A DNA stretch of 64,000 nucleotides from Euborellia annulipes. Lineage: Eukaryota; Arthropoda; Insecta; Dermaptera; Anisolabididae. A model generated the notes under the pieces. It ran no database searches. It was not told where the DNA came from and worked only from the letters and a program-made list of their open reading frames with translations. Shown here in pieces: positions 22,471 through 32,745 of this stretch. The DNA lies in assembly GCA_023213315.1 (NCBI GenBank), contig JAKCPI010015025.1, positions 103,547-167,546 of the forward strand. The letters are read 5' to 3'. A program made the position numbers and the translations under genes. Within the stretch, counting starts at the first letter, position 1; each line of letters begins with the position of its first letter.

Positions 22471-23718
22471 GGCGCTGGAGGTAGTTGAGTATGCAAAATT
22501 TGAGGACCGAATTCTGACAATGGATTTGGGCTAAGAATAGCTCCCAGAATAAGGATCCGGATCTTGCCGGGCCAATTTGTGGTCCAATTTTTTTTTTACC
22601 CCCACCCCATAGGAAATCAATGGAATGCATGCTAAGATGATGTGGAGATTTGCAATTATGGTCAAATTCGAGTACTTAAAACCTCAAACAATGAAAAAAC
22701 TGTCTTGTCAGCAACTGAGGGGATCCTCTAGAGTCCCCTGAGAAGTACTATCTTGCCACCAGTTGTGGTGGTCCCCTGTAACCCCTTCATCTCTTTTCTC
22801 TCTCTTTGTTATAAATTTAAATATACGGCTTTAACATCATGCCAAATTGTGGGGACCGGCAATTATGTTCATAATCCACTAGCTGGTATCCCAATCAATG
22901 AAAAATACTATCTTGCCGCCAACTGCGGTGGTCCCCTCTAACCCCTTCACCTCTTTTATCTCTCTCTTTGTTATAAATTTAAATATACGGCTTTAACATC
23001 ATGCCAAATTGTGGGGACCGGCAATTATGTTCATAATCCACTACCTGGTATCCCAATCAATGAAAAATACTATCTTGCCGCCAACTGCCGTGGTCCCCTT
23101 TAACCCCTTCACCTCTTTTCTCTCCCTTTATTATACATTTAGATGTACTGTCTTAAAACCATGCCAAATTGTGGGGACCGGCAATTATGCTCATAATCTA
23201 CTACCTGGTGTATTTATAATAAAGGGAGATAAAAGAGGTGAAGAGGTTAGAGGGGACCACCGCAGCTGGCGGCAAGATAGTATTTTTCATTGATTGGGAT
23301 ACCAGCTAGTGGATTATGAACATAATTGCCGGTCCCCACAATTTGGCATGATGTTAAAGCCGTATATTTAAATTTATAACAAAGAGAGAGAAAAGAGATG
23401 AAGGGGTTACAGGGGACCACCACAACTGGTGGCAAGATAGTACTTCTCAGGGGACTCTAGAGGATCCCCTCAGTTGCTGACAAGACAGTTTTTTCATTGT
23501 TTGAGGTTTTAAGTACTCGAATTTGACCATAATTGCAAATCTCCACATCATCTTAGCATGCACTCCATTGATTTCCTATGGGGTGGGGGTAAAAAAAAAA
23601 ATTGGACCAAAAATTGGCCCGGCAAGATCCGGATCCTTATTCTGGGAGCTATTCTTAGCCCAAATCCATTGTCAGAATTCGGTCCTCAAATTTTGCATAC
23701 TCAACTACCTCCAGCGCC
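22471..23718. repeat. Long inverted repeat with ~490-bp near-identical arms
   Basis: The left arm starts GGCGCTGGAGGTAGTTGAG and the right arm ends with its complement. Arms 22471-22966 and 23223-23718 differ at only a few positions in the parts I compared. The spacer holds another copy of a ~160-bp unit. I see no transposase and no clear TSD. A transcript across it would fold into a long double-stranded RNA. Confidence 0.9.
22747..23210. repeat. Tandem ~160-bp units
   Basis: ACTATCTTGCCGCCAACTGC starts units near 22747, 22907 and 23069, each continuing through GGGGACCGGCAATTATG to GGTATCCCAATCAATG. The first and second units also lie in the inverted-repeat arm. Confidence 0.85.
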
Positions 23719-23964
23719 TGGTCTAATAATGGGAGCTTTATTTTCTTTTTTTTAACATTTGTCACTTTTTTGTTCTCCGATATTACATGTAAATAAAATT
23801 GTTACTAAATATTTTTGTTTCTTTTACCGTATATTGAATTTTCATATAATATAACAGTTAATATTTATGTTTGAATTAAAAAAAAAAATTTATTTAACTC
23901 TATTAACAAACATCTGACTGTGTGGCCCGCTGTCCAGGGGGGCCCTAACCACAGGGCTAAATGG

Positions 23965-24036
23965 GCTATAGCCCATATTTTTCTCAAATCTCGGGGGGGG
24001 GGATTACCCCTTTACCCTGCCCCTGTATCCGCCTTT
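23965..24036. mobile_element. Right-end fragment, CAAGGGCGGAT hAT family
   Basis: TTTTCTCAAATCTCGGGGG, a C/T block, and CCTGTATCCGCCTTTG match the right end of 42544-42808. The left end is missing. Confidence 0.6.
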
Positions 24037-24188
24037 GTTCAGAGGTCAGATGTTGCTGCAATACGAATTTTTTATCCTCACTTGATCAATACACAGAAGA
24101 AACTGATTCAATGTTTTAAATGGCTTTCCTACCGACATAAAACTATTTAAGAACAAAGCATCTGAAATGTGAAAATGTGGGTCAAAGG

Positions 24189-24432
24189 CTGTGGCGTAGG
24201 GGGCGGGCAAGGGGGGTCATCATGCCCCGGGCGCTACTCACAAAGGGGCGCCAAAACAAAAAATTTTTATTTTTATTAAAATTGATTTCTAGAAAATATA
24301 TTTTAATTTTAGTGCCAGTATAATCATTTTGTATATTTTATATATAATATTATATGGTTTCCGAATGGGGGGAGGGGAGTGGCGGTAAAAGGTATTGTGC
24401 CCCTGGCGCGAGTTAAGCTCGCTACGGCACTG
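24189..24432. mobile_element. hAT-like MITE, CAGTGCCGTAGC family
   Basis: The ends are CTGTGGCGTAGGGGGCG and CTCGCTACGGCACTG. The TSD is GTCAAAGG at the left (24181-24188) and GTCAAAGA at the right (24433-24440), seven of eight bases matching. Confidence 0.82.
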
Positions 24433-24599
24433 GTCAAAGAAGACGAAATATACCTTACTGAATGTACTATAGGCCTAAAGACGGACATAAATCGACAAGA
24501 GTGTCAGTATAATAAAAATTAAAAGTACTATTGCCAAAGAAAATGTTTTGTTCTTCTTTCCTTTAGAAAAATGTATGATGAAATTTTAAAAAGCAGAAT

Positions 24600-25040
24600 T
24601 CAACCAGGCAATAGTAATTACACTAGAGATCCCTGTTCAAATCCTGGCCTTACGGGATTTTTCATTAAATAAAAATATTTATTTAATGTAAACAAATCCT
24701 CAAACAGGCACTGGAATGGAATATTGGATCTCACCACAACAGCCCCCAGGCAACTCTACAAGAGAGGGAGTTGCCGTGACATTCCGTCCTGTGGAAGGGA
24801 CCTAAAGAAGATTCCCTCTCAGGGATGCATTCTTCGAAAGGAGTCGGTGCTGAGAGAGTCCCTCCTCAAACTAGGACATCCTCCCTAGCATAGAAGAGGT
24901 TGGACAAAAGGAACCAGAAATAAGGATTAGTTCACTAACCAGAAACCAAAGTATGAGGAGGAGTTAGAGATAGTAAATAATGTAACTTCACGGGGTAGAG
25001 CCGGTAGATGACTACGCAAAAGGAATTTCAAATAAATAAA
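24600..25040 (+). mobile_element. SINE-C-like repeat
   Basis: It begins with the tRNA-like GATCCCTGTTCAAATCCTGG. The body holds CAGGCAACTCTACAAGAG and GAGAGTCCCTCCTCAAACT, shared with 3990-4165. The 3' end is AAATAAATAAATTTT. The tRNA-like head also recurs at 54031-54098. Confidence 0.6.
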
Positions 25041-25826
25041 TTTTAAAAAATCCCATTTTTGTTATTTTTTTTTTTAATTTTCCTTTTTGACTGAAAAGGA
25101 TTTTTTAATTTACATATTGACATATTTACATATATTTATATATTTTAAACGAATAATACCAATGGCTACCTTCAACACGCTAATTCCTCTGGATCACCAC
25201 GCCACGCTTGGCATTGCTTATTGTTATTTTTAGAATATATAGATTTAGAGAAGAGCAATGATTATGAGATTTATTTCTAATTAGAAATATGAAAAAAAAA
25301 AAGAATTTAATAAAATTGCAAAATTTAATTAAACGATTATTTATTGAGGTGAGAGAGGATAATTTAATTAATTCGTTATTAACTACCCAACCCCAAACAA
25401 CAACAACAACAACAACAACAAGTAGTTAGATAGACACTTGAGTGTTTCCTCATCCAATTAACCAAATCCCATGCGTGCTCCACCATTTAAGTTTGGAATT
25501 AAAAAGAAAAAACTTTCTTTAAATAGAGCAACAAAAACTTTGGACTAATCTAAAATCCTTTGACCAAATTTAAAAAATGAATGATTAAAAAAAAAGAAAA
25601 AGTTTGTTGACTGAAGGCTTCTTCATCTAAATCTATTTATAATACTGTAGTTGTGTAGAAAAAAAAATTATCAAGTTTAAAATGTACATGTATAATGCAG
25701 CCATATTTGCGAATATAATTAGAATTATAATCAAAAATTAATTCTTTGAATATACTATAATATATTCCAAAATATAATTTCCGAGACATATAAAAAGTTA
25801 TATCTATTGGTTATAATTTAAATTAT
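25041..25826. other. No gene; (CAA)n microsatellite
   Basis: A run of about nine CAA units lies at 25396-25422. The rest is AT-rich with poly(A) stretches and shows no coding signal. Confidence 0.55.
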
Positions 25827-25843
25827 ATCCCATTATAATTTTT

Positions 25844-26089
25844 CTTCTTCTTCTTCTTCTTCTTTCTTCGCCTGATTATTCCCGCAGTGCGGGGTCGGCG
25901 GAATTTGTCATTCATGGATTTCTGCGATCGGGAAGAAATAGTACAGGCCGGCCCGTCGCACGGTCTGACGCCTGTTGAAAATATAGAAGGGAAGAGACTG
26001 ACATGCAAAGAACAGAAGTAATGCCAGTCCCAGCTAGGGCAGCTCGTGGTCGCCATCCACGTACCCACAAGATATGGGTCCCTGAGCTA
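25844..26089 (-). mobile_element. SINE-B, complete copy
   Basis: A 17-bp TSD, ATCCCATTATAATTTTT, flanks it (25827-25843 and 26090-26106). On the minus strand it runs from AGCTCAGGGACCCATATC to CCGCACTGCGGGAATAATC and ends in a (GAA)n tail, seen on the plus strand as TTCTTCTTC. It shares CAGGCGTCA and GGGCCGGCCTGT with 5194-5418. Confidence 0.9.
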
Positions 26090-26212
26090 ATCCCATTATA
26101 ATTTTTATTATAACTTAATATATAATTTGAAGAATATATTTTCAGGTCATATTTCTGCTTATAAGTGAAGACATTGTAATTGCTTATATTTTAGGGCATA
26201 TAGTATTTCCGT

Positions 26213-26675
26213 ACGAGTATGGCAACCATTTCTCCGATCTTTTCTATTAAGAGTAAAGTGGTCTTCAGAAGATTTCAATGACAAAATGAGAATATACATT
26301 TTAAAGAGCATCTAAAAAATAATTGATTTTTGAATTAAAAAAAAAAATCTTTTGAGCGAATTTTGAGAAAATCGAAAAAACTGAAAAAGTGCATCAGTAA
26401 AGTACTAGTACTCTTTGGCCGATTTTGATCAAAAGCTTCGTGTCACGTCCCATGGGGGTGTCTAACTGAAATATAAAATTTCAACCTCCTAGCTCTTTTC
26501 GTTCTTGAGTTATTTTGTTCACAGACACACACACAGACCATGTCGCGAAAACCACTTTTTTGGATTCAGAGGATCTCAAAACGTGAAGATCTCGACATCG
26601 AATTTTTGACATGAATCCAATACTTTCTCTCTCTATATATATTAACATATACGTATATAGAGGTAAGAGAAAGTA
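26213..26675 (+). mobile_element. HPE, 5'-truncated
   Basis: It starts within the X-box-like region (GAGTATGGCAACC), so the hairpin is missing. It continues through AGTACTAGTACTCTTTGG and CATGTCGCGAAAACC to a complete terminal palindrome ending GGTAAGAGAAAGTA. Confidence 0.88.
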
Positions 26676-27431
26676 AAATGGAATAAACAATATCGTCTAC
26701 CCTTTTTTTTTGCAAGAAGATATGTTAAACTCATATTTTGGTAACTTTATTTTTATTTTCTCTCTGAGGTCACTTTCCCCTTCCTCTCCCCTTCTTGTAT
26801 CCCACTCTCTTTGTTTTTGTTGCCATCTATAATTCATGCCCTACAAATTCAAGCAATAAATTTTTTTTTTTTAACTATTTTATTATTATAGTCAATAAAA
26901 AAACAAAAAGGTAAAAAATTTAAAGAAGATAACCTTATAAATTTTGAAATATTTTTCGACGGGGTCGATAGAAGAGGAAGAGGCAAAAGAAAAGAGTAGC
27001 TAATAACACAAATAGCAATGAATATAGATATATCTTTTCTTTGCGTCAATCAATTAATTAAATCTCACATTTATCTCTCACTCTCTGAAAGAATTTAATT
27101 TTATTAATTAATTATAATTACTATAAGGCCGAGATTACGGTGTAGATTGATGCAACACACAAAAGGACATGCGTAGGAAGCAATCAACAAAAGTTAAATA
27201 AACAAAACCATCGTCGGCTTGTGTAATTAATACAAATCTTGATAGAGCTCTGAGAGGTTTAGCAACTTACTATTTATACTAATAGGTACATCGCCCTCAT
27301 TTTTAGATATAAATAATAATTTTTTTTAGCGTCAACAATAAAAACAAAAAAAAAAAAAAAAAAAAACGTTCGTTACAAAATTTTATAAAATTTTTGTAAA
27401 GTTAAAGCCTTAGAAAGATTGGCGAAATTTG
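26676..27431. other. No gene recognised
   Basis: AT-rich with pyrimidine-rich stretches at 26764-26815 and a poly(A) run at 27347-27366. I see no feature. Confidence 0.5.
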
Positions 27432-27620
27432 ATTTTTTTTTTTTTTTTTTCTTAAGTCTTTTCGGCATCTTAGGCTATATATATTTAATGATACCTAAAT
27501 TATTTTTAAATACGGGGTCCAGGCATATTTATTTATACCATTTGGTATTCAAATGATTAAAATCAATAAATATTCTTCGGATTGCCTGGGATCTGAACCC
27601 AGGCCCCTTAGCCATCAGCC
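27432..27620 (-). mobile_element. SINE-A, degenerate
   Basis: Poly(T), TCTTTTCGGCATCTTAGGC, GGGGTCCAGGCATATTTATT, disturbed hairpin arms and GCCTGGGATCTGAACCC. The GT-rich tail is gone and the head is incomplete. Confidence 0.65.
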
Positions 27621-27860
27621 GAAACCGAAACTGAATTTCGGCCTCAATCTTATTTTCGGCCGAAACCGAAAATTGTATTTTCTATAAAAAATTCATAGAC
27701 CCTATCATTTTACCTTTTTTTTTTTTTTTTTTTGAAATTTTTTTCCCCTTCCGTGAAAATCATTTTAGCGTTTTTTTATGGAGACTAAATTTTTTTACCC
27801 TTTCCGCTTTTGCAAATCATTTGACCTTTTTTTTACATGCTAGTCTTTGATTATTATTAT
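27615..27860. mobile_element. hAT-like MITE (CCGAAACCGAAA family), degenerate
   Basis: It shares the CCGAAACCGAAA repeats, the ATTTTCTATAAAAAATTCAT block and AATCATTTGACC with 673-953 and 59340-59751, in inverse orientation. The termini are eroded and no TSD was found. Confidence 0.6.
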
Positions 27861-28012
27861 TATTAGGGGGAGAGGAGTCAAGATTTCGCTTCCAGTTTTT
27901 TAAATTATATTTGATTTTAAATTATATTTGATAGATATTAATTTAATAAAATGGAGATATAAACAAAATTAAAAGATTTTTTTTTTAAGAATGCCTGGAC
28001 CCCAATATATAT

Positions 28013-28257
28013 GGACCCTGTTACGCATTAGTGTGTCAAGCGCCAAAAAAAAAAATTAAAAATTGAGTTAACCACGGAATATTGTTTCAAATAATAGAAT
28101 TTTTTATTAAATATATCCTAAAAAAAATTGCACAATTGACAAAAAAAAAATTATATATAATCTAATCAAAACAATGTAAATCAGCAAAACTTTAATGTTA
28201 ATTTTCTCAAATCTCGGTACCTGGCGCTTGACACACTAATGCGTATCAGAGTCCTTA
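28013..28257. mobile_element. TIR MITE (GGACCCTGTTACGCATTAG family), copy 2
   Basis: The left end is GGACCCTGTTACGCATTAG and the right end ACACTAATGCGTATCAGAGTCC, with inverted GTGTGTCAAGCGC/GCGCTTGACACAC. It matches 288-541 in inverse orientation. Confidence 0.8.
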
Positions 28258-28280
28258 TATATTCATAATAACGATTTATC

Positions 28281-29117
28281 ACAATCCTAGTTAACATTAC
28301 TTTATATGCATCGGAGATATGGGGGTTAAATTATATAGATGTCATAGAGAAAGCTCAGGTGAAATTTTTTAAGTCCCTTTACCTGCTAAACCCATCTACT
28401 CCGGGCTATATTATAAGAAGAGAGTACCAACAAAACAAACTAAGCTGCCTCGTTTTCATCAGAGCCTTAAATTGGCTGATCAAACTATTAAATATGGCCG
28501 AAGATCGGTTACCCAAGATATGCTATAAAAGGTTACTGCATCTTGATGAGGTGAAACCAGACCTAAAATATAATTGGGTTAGTCAAATAAAAAGATTTTT
28601 TGGTTTAATCCGGAAGGAACACCTTTGGCACAGTCAAGACCCAAACTTATGGATAAAGAGCAAGAAGATGTTAAACGAGGAAATGCAACTATATTACTAT
28701 AAAGAAGATGAAGAGAGAATCAAGAAATCGTCATATACTCCACAATATAAGCTAATGGACTATAGGCAGGGCACCATTTTATGTTTCAAGACGCCATTGA
28801 AGGCACTCAGAGTCCTCTATCAGGCCAGAACAAGTAACATACTCAATGTAAATTTCTTCTTTGAGGGGAGCTTTTATAAAATCAAGCCAGACGAAATTTG
28901 TCCGGTATGCAACTTGGAGACGGAGGAGTCCCTGTTTCATCTTTTTATGGAATGCACAATTTACAAGGGTATCAGAGAGAGTTACTTTACAAGGCACTAC
29001 TCCGAGGAGGAACTATGGACTAATTTACTAAGCCCAATTAGCGAGAGGGAAGTGATCCGAATATTTAATTTCATTAGATCAGTACTGAAGCTGAGAGCTT
29101 TCTGTCTAGGAGAATGA
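28281..29117 (+). pseudogene. LINE ORF2 C-terminal fragment (intact reading frame)
   Basis: About 278 codons stay open from the first inserted base to the stop, with no frameshift. It begins TILVNITLYASEIWGL, typical of the thumb or post-RT region of non-LTR elements, and continues through STPGYIIRREYQ. Near residues 210-230 lies CPVCN...ESLFHLFMEC, a complete CX2CX9HX4C motif. The endonuclease and RT catalytic core (YXDD) are missing because of 5' truncation, so no activity is expected. The clade is undetermined. Confidence 0.88.
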
Positions 29118-29371
29118 ATGAACGGGTTGGTTCTCTATCCTTTCAACTTTTCCTTTTACTGTTTCTGCCTCTACCCTGTGGTATGGCTGGTTTTTCCTGC
29201 TATCTGTATGTATGTATTATGGTATATTCACAAAATCCATGTACTCATTAATGTTATAGTAAGGATATAACAACGATGTAACGACCACTAATAATGTAAA
29301 ATAATATTCACCGAATCCATGTAATGAGCTCAGGCTCTAAATACATTATATAATAAATAAAAAAAAAATAA
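28281..29371 (+). mobile_element. 5'-truncated LINE insertion with 16-bp TSD
   Basis: The TSD ATAATAACGATTTATC lies at 28265-28280 and 29372-29387. The element consists of the C-terminal part of ORF2, about 250 bp of 3' UTR and a TAAATAAAAAAAAA-type tail. The intact TSD and open ORF suggest recent insertion. The target is a SINE-A copy. Confidence 0.92.
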
Positions 29372-29564
29372 ATAATAACGATTTATCGTATTAAAGTCTT
29401 ATATGGCCTAAGTTGCTGAAAAGACCGTGTGAATAGGAAAAAAGTGTGAGTGTTTAAAATAAAAAAAGATTTTTTTTTAATTATTTTTATTCCCCTCTCT
29501 TCGACTTGTAAGAATTTCAATAATCTCAGCTGATTAGAGTTAATGAATAATAATAATAATAATA

Positions 29565-29851
29565 AAGGGTGCAACAATTGGAACGGCGGGCGAGAGCGGC
29601 AGGTGAGAACCCCGGCGGAGCGTGTAAATATAGCCTCGGGATTGATCGGGAATATTCGGCATACGGCGACTTGTTGCAAAGCAAAGAGAGGTTACAGGGC
29701 GAGAGAGAGAGAGAGAGAGAGCTTCACTCACCGTCGCGACTCGAACGCGCCGCGCGCTCTCCCACTCACGTTAATCGATCCACCACCACCGTGCGATGCA
29801 CTTTCCCGCGTGTGTTTGTGTTTGAGTGTTTGTGTCTGTGTGTGTGCAAAT
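29565..29851 (+). promoter_or_regulatory. Probable promoter/5' UTR of the downstream gene
   Basis: A GC-rich island in AT-rich DNA, with CGCGACTCGAACGCGCCGCG (29734-29753), a GA-repeat (29702-29721), and a GT-rich stretch just before the start codon. No canonical TATA box was identified. The sequence TTCAATAATCTCAG ending at 29529 could instead be a splice acceptor, so the 5' UTR may be spliced. Confidence 0.5.
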
Positions 29852-30609
29852 ATGAGTGTCACCATGGAGGATTCCGATACGGACACACTTGAAGAAGGCT
29901 CTTGCGGCGAAGAGGAAACAATTCAAGTTGTCCAATCGTCTTCATCTTCAAAGATGATCTCTGCTTCAACGACAACGTCAAAAAGTTCTTCCATGGGTGG
30001 GAAATTTTTCACTTCTTCAAAACAAGGCTGTTTTTTACGTTCAGCAGAGATTTTAAGCGATCATCAAAAAACCGCTCTTGAAGGTATCTCGCAAATTTCA
30101 CTCTTAGGGACGTCGTTTCTTGAAAAAAGCGGACGATTTCTGACAACACAACGTTCCGAAGAGACACTCTCATCGTCATCGACAACAAGCACGGAAAAGG
30201 AATTGACAAAAGCATCATCTGCACGTTATCTATCAACACAACGATCTGAGGAAACGCAACAACAACAACACCAAAGAATTCTCATGGCACAAAGATCTGA
30301 AGATGCATCTTCGCGACATCTCATGCCCCAGAGGGTGGAATCGGCTAAATCGATGGAGAATTTACGCCCGGCGCCTAGAGCAAGTTTTCTATTACAACAA
30401 CACCAACAACATCAACAACAACGCACGGATATTCGACGTGTTGTTACATCATGCGTCGAGGCACGAAGTTTGGAATCGCTGGAACGGGAATTGGCCCGGG
30501 TTGCTGCCAGAGGTGAACGAAAAATCACAATTATGTCACCGCATCGCAAAAAGGCGATCGTCTTGCCGAAATTGGTCCTGCCGCACAGCGACTCGGAGGT
30601 CTTTACAGA
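29852..30609 (+). CDS. First coding exon of an unrecognised Ser/Gln-rich protein (partial)
   Basis: The exon encodes about 253 residues and ends in front of a consensus donor, so the protein continues in exons I could not find. I chose the ATG at 29852 (AAATATGA); the in-frame ATG at 29864 has a better context (CACCATGG) and may be the true start. Upstream in-frame codons to 29543 are low complexity and look like UTR. Visible features: an acidic N-terminus (MEDSDTDTLEEG), a Ser-rich tract, four imperfect copies of a Q-R-S-E-(E/D) or Q-R-V-E-S motif spaced 25-45 residues apart, two Gln-rich runs, a Leu/Arg-rich likely helical segment (RSLESLERELARVAARGERK), and a basic-hydrophobic end (KKAIVLPKLVLPHSDSEVF) that may start a conserved domain. 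No signal peptide or membrane segment is seen. I do not recognise the family and assign no function. Confidence 0.82.
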
Positions 30610-30615
30610 GTGAGT
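30610..30615 (+). promoter_or_regulatory. Splice donor site
   Basis: ACAGA|GTGAGTAATC matches the eukaryotic 5' splice consensus and directly follows the open frame, leaving the last codon split after two bases. Reading through instead meets TGA immediately. Confidence 0.8.
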
Positions 30616-30779
30616 AATCAATCAATAGGGTTAAGTCATTACGCGGGGAAAATTATTTCTTAAATAGCATCCGCAGCAACTACCGACCACCGCAAGCCGA
30701 TCACGTGGTTTTTGTCATATTATGAAAAATTACGTTATTTTAATTAGACAAGTTGTTTTCGATTATGAAATAAAAAGAA

Positions 30780-31228
30780 TAGCTGATGATTATTTCATTT
30801 ATTAAGGGTCATTAGACTGACGTTTCCGTCTTCAGAGCTAAATCACACAGAATACATTTTTTTTTTTTTTTTTAACATTCACACTTTTTTCTCATTCACA
30901 CTCACACTCACACACACATTCATACAGTCTTTTTCGGCAACTTAGGCCATATAAGACTTTGACGATAACCGTTGTAATTAATATATCAATTTGGGGTTCA
31001 GGCATTTCTATTTAAGCCATCTGGTATCCAAATGGCTTAAATAAAATCATCGGACTGCCTGGGTCCGAACCCGCGACGTTTGGTATAGGAGGTAGGCGCG
31101 CTACCTACTACGCCAGACCCGGGGGCCAGAATACATTTTCACAATAATGTCTAATAATTTAGCTCTGAGAATGGTCTTATTCAAGACCGAAAAGTCAGCC
31201 TTAATAAATGAAATAATCAATAGCTGCT
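30780..31228. repeat. Palindromic element in the presumed intron, split by SINE-A
   Basis: The left arm begins AGCTGATGATTATTTCATTT (30781) and the right arm ends GAAATAATCAATAGCTGC (31210-31227). The arms carry CTGAGAA, a GGTCTT/AAGACC stem and CGAAAAGTC on the plus strand (31160-31195), related to the CTGATGA...CGAAAC motif. Confidence 0.7.
30861..31127 (-). mobile_element. SINE-A, full length
   Basis: The TSD AGAATACATTTT lies at 30849-30860 and 31128-31139. The head ends CGCCAGACCCGGGGGCC. It belongs to a subtype with GGTAGGCGCGCTACC in place of GGTTAGCGTGCTAACC; 57983-58259 is the same subtype. Confidence 0.93.
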
Positions 31229-31233
31229 ATTTT

Positions 31234-31820
31234 TACTTTCTCTTACCTCTATGTATATGTTAATATATATAGAGAGAAAGTATTTGATTCATGTCAAAAA
31301 TTCGATGCCGAGATTTTGATGGAAATACACGTTTTGAGGTCCCCTGAATCCAAAAAAGTGGTTTTCGCGACATGGTCTGTCTGTCTGTGAACAAAATATC
31401 TCAAGAACGAAAAGAGCTAGGAAGTTGAAATTTTATATTTAAGTTAGGCACCCCCATGGGACGTGACACGAAGCTTTTGAACAAAATCGACCAAAGAGTA
31501 CTAATACTTTACTGATGTAATTTCTCAGTTTTTTTCGATTTTCTCAAAATTCGCTGCAATTATTTTTTTTTTTTATTCATAAATCAATTATTTTTTAGAT
31601 GTTCTTTAAAATGTATATTCTTATTTTGTGATTGAAATCTTCTGAAGACCACTTTACTCTTCTACTCCATAGGAAAGATAGGAGAAATAGTTGCCATGGT
31701 AACAAAATATAAATATTTTCCCAATCTTAAAAGTTTTACATTTTGAATTCAAATGTACCCTACTGTCGGAAATTAAATATATCTCAAGACAAAACATCTG
31801 GTGCGACCAGTCACTCCAGA
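31234..31820 (-). mobile_element. HPE with most of the 5' hairpin deleted
   Basis: It has the complete terminal palindrome (TACTTTCTCTTACC at the left), internal blocks and X-box GTTGCCATGGTAAC (31690-31703). The hairpin is cut to ACATCTGGTGCGACCAGTCACTCCAGA, a much shorter foldback. Confidence 0.9.
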
Positions 31821-31829
31821 TTTTTTTTA

Positions 31830-32376
31830 TTTCCTCATCAACTTTTCCGCATCTTTCAATTTGTTTTTCTACAAGTTTTCTTTTTTTTTTTTTTTTTTTT
31901 TTTTTTGAAAACTCAATAGTCTTTGAGATTAATCACAAAAACTGTCGAGTCGTAACCACTCCAGATTTCTAATCCCTCATAAGTATTTTTAGATAAATAG
32001 TCCTATTTATTAGTTGTTTTTTTTTTTTTTTTTAATTTCTTTTTAGCCTTTTAGAGCCCGATTTCTATTTATTTCAATTGATTGTCAGCCAATTCAATTG
32101 GATTGAGATTTTTCTCGTTTGAGACGGGAAGCAAATCTGAGACTCCAGGCAATATTTATTTTTATATCTCTAGAATTTGGTGCTAATTGATTTTTTTTTT
32201 TTTTTTGCTTTCGTTATTTATTATTTTTCTAACCTTCCTCTCTTATTTAATGATATTAAGAGTTCAGCTGGTTAGTATCCCGTCCTGAGCGATAAAAATG
32301 TATGTTTAAAGAATAAAAAATAAACTAACAATGATTTATATACTATTATACCTTCTCTTTGTTTATTTTCTATTTT
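31830..32376. other. No gene; poly(T) tracts
   Basis: Several T-runs of 18 to 30 nt (31878, 32016, 32191). I see no coding or repeat-family signal. Confidence 0.5.
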
Positions 32377-32745
32377 TACTTTCTCTTACCTATGTATATA
32401 TGTAATATATATATAGAGAGAAAGTATTGGGTTCATGTCAAAAATTCGATGTAGAGATTTTGACAGTTTTGAGGTCCCCTGAATCCAAAAAAGTAGTTTT
32501 CGCGACATGGTCTGTCTGTGTGTCCGAGTGTCTGTGAACAAAATATCTCAAGAACGAAAAGAGATAGGAAGTTGAAATTTTATATTTAATTTAGACACCC
32601 CACTGAAGCGTGAAAATAAGCTTTTAATCAAAATCGGCCAAAGATTACTAGTACTTTACTGAAGTACTTTTTCAGTTTTCTCAAAATTCGCTCTAACGAT
32701 TTTGATTAAAATTCATAAATCAATTATTTTTTAGATATTATTTAA
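32377..32745 (-). mobile_element. HPE, 5'-truncated
   Basis: Terminal palindrome, ATTCGATGTAGAGATTTTG, CATGGTCTGTCTGTGTG and AGTACTTTACTGAAGTAC. It ends at TTTTTTAGATATTATTTAA, so the X-box and hairpin part is missing. Confidence 0.88.

Larger units (their letters stand above)
27990..29468 (+). mobile_element. SINE-A, 5'-truncated, split twice
   Basis: The remaining SINE parts are AAGAATGCCTGGACCCCAAT (27990), TATATTCATAATAACG (28258-28280) and the tail from ATCGTATTAAAGTCTTATAT (29382) to the A-run near 29467. A TIR MITE and a LINE occupy the gaps. Confidence 0.82.

Noticed and set aside
22728..22747. GGGGATCCTCTAGAGTC resembles a pUC polylinker
   Set aside because: The 17-base match occurs in both arms of the natural inverted repeat and stops there, with flanking sequence unlike any vector. 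It is more likely a chance near-palindrome than vector contamination.
22747..23210. Tandem units as a CRISPR array
   Set aside because: Units are ~160 bp and similar throughout, without short repeats alternating with unique spacers; the source is eukaryotic.
22753..23435. Similar 62-94 codon ORFs in both arms of the inverted repeat
   Set aside because: They mirror each other because the arms are identical, and they span tandem units with no domain or codon signal.
29702..29721. GA-repeat as a specific GAGA-factor promoter element
   Set aside because: A plain (GA)n microsatellite is present; assigning a factor would need binding data.
29543..29851. In-frame start at 29543 giving a 356-residue exon product
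   Set aside because: The extra 103 residues are Asn-run and low-complexity sequence encoded by microsatellites and a GC-rich leader; the ATGs at 29852 and 29864 have better context.
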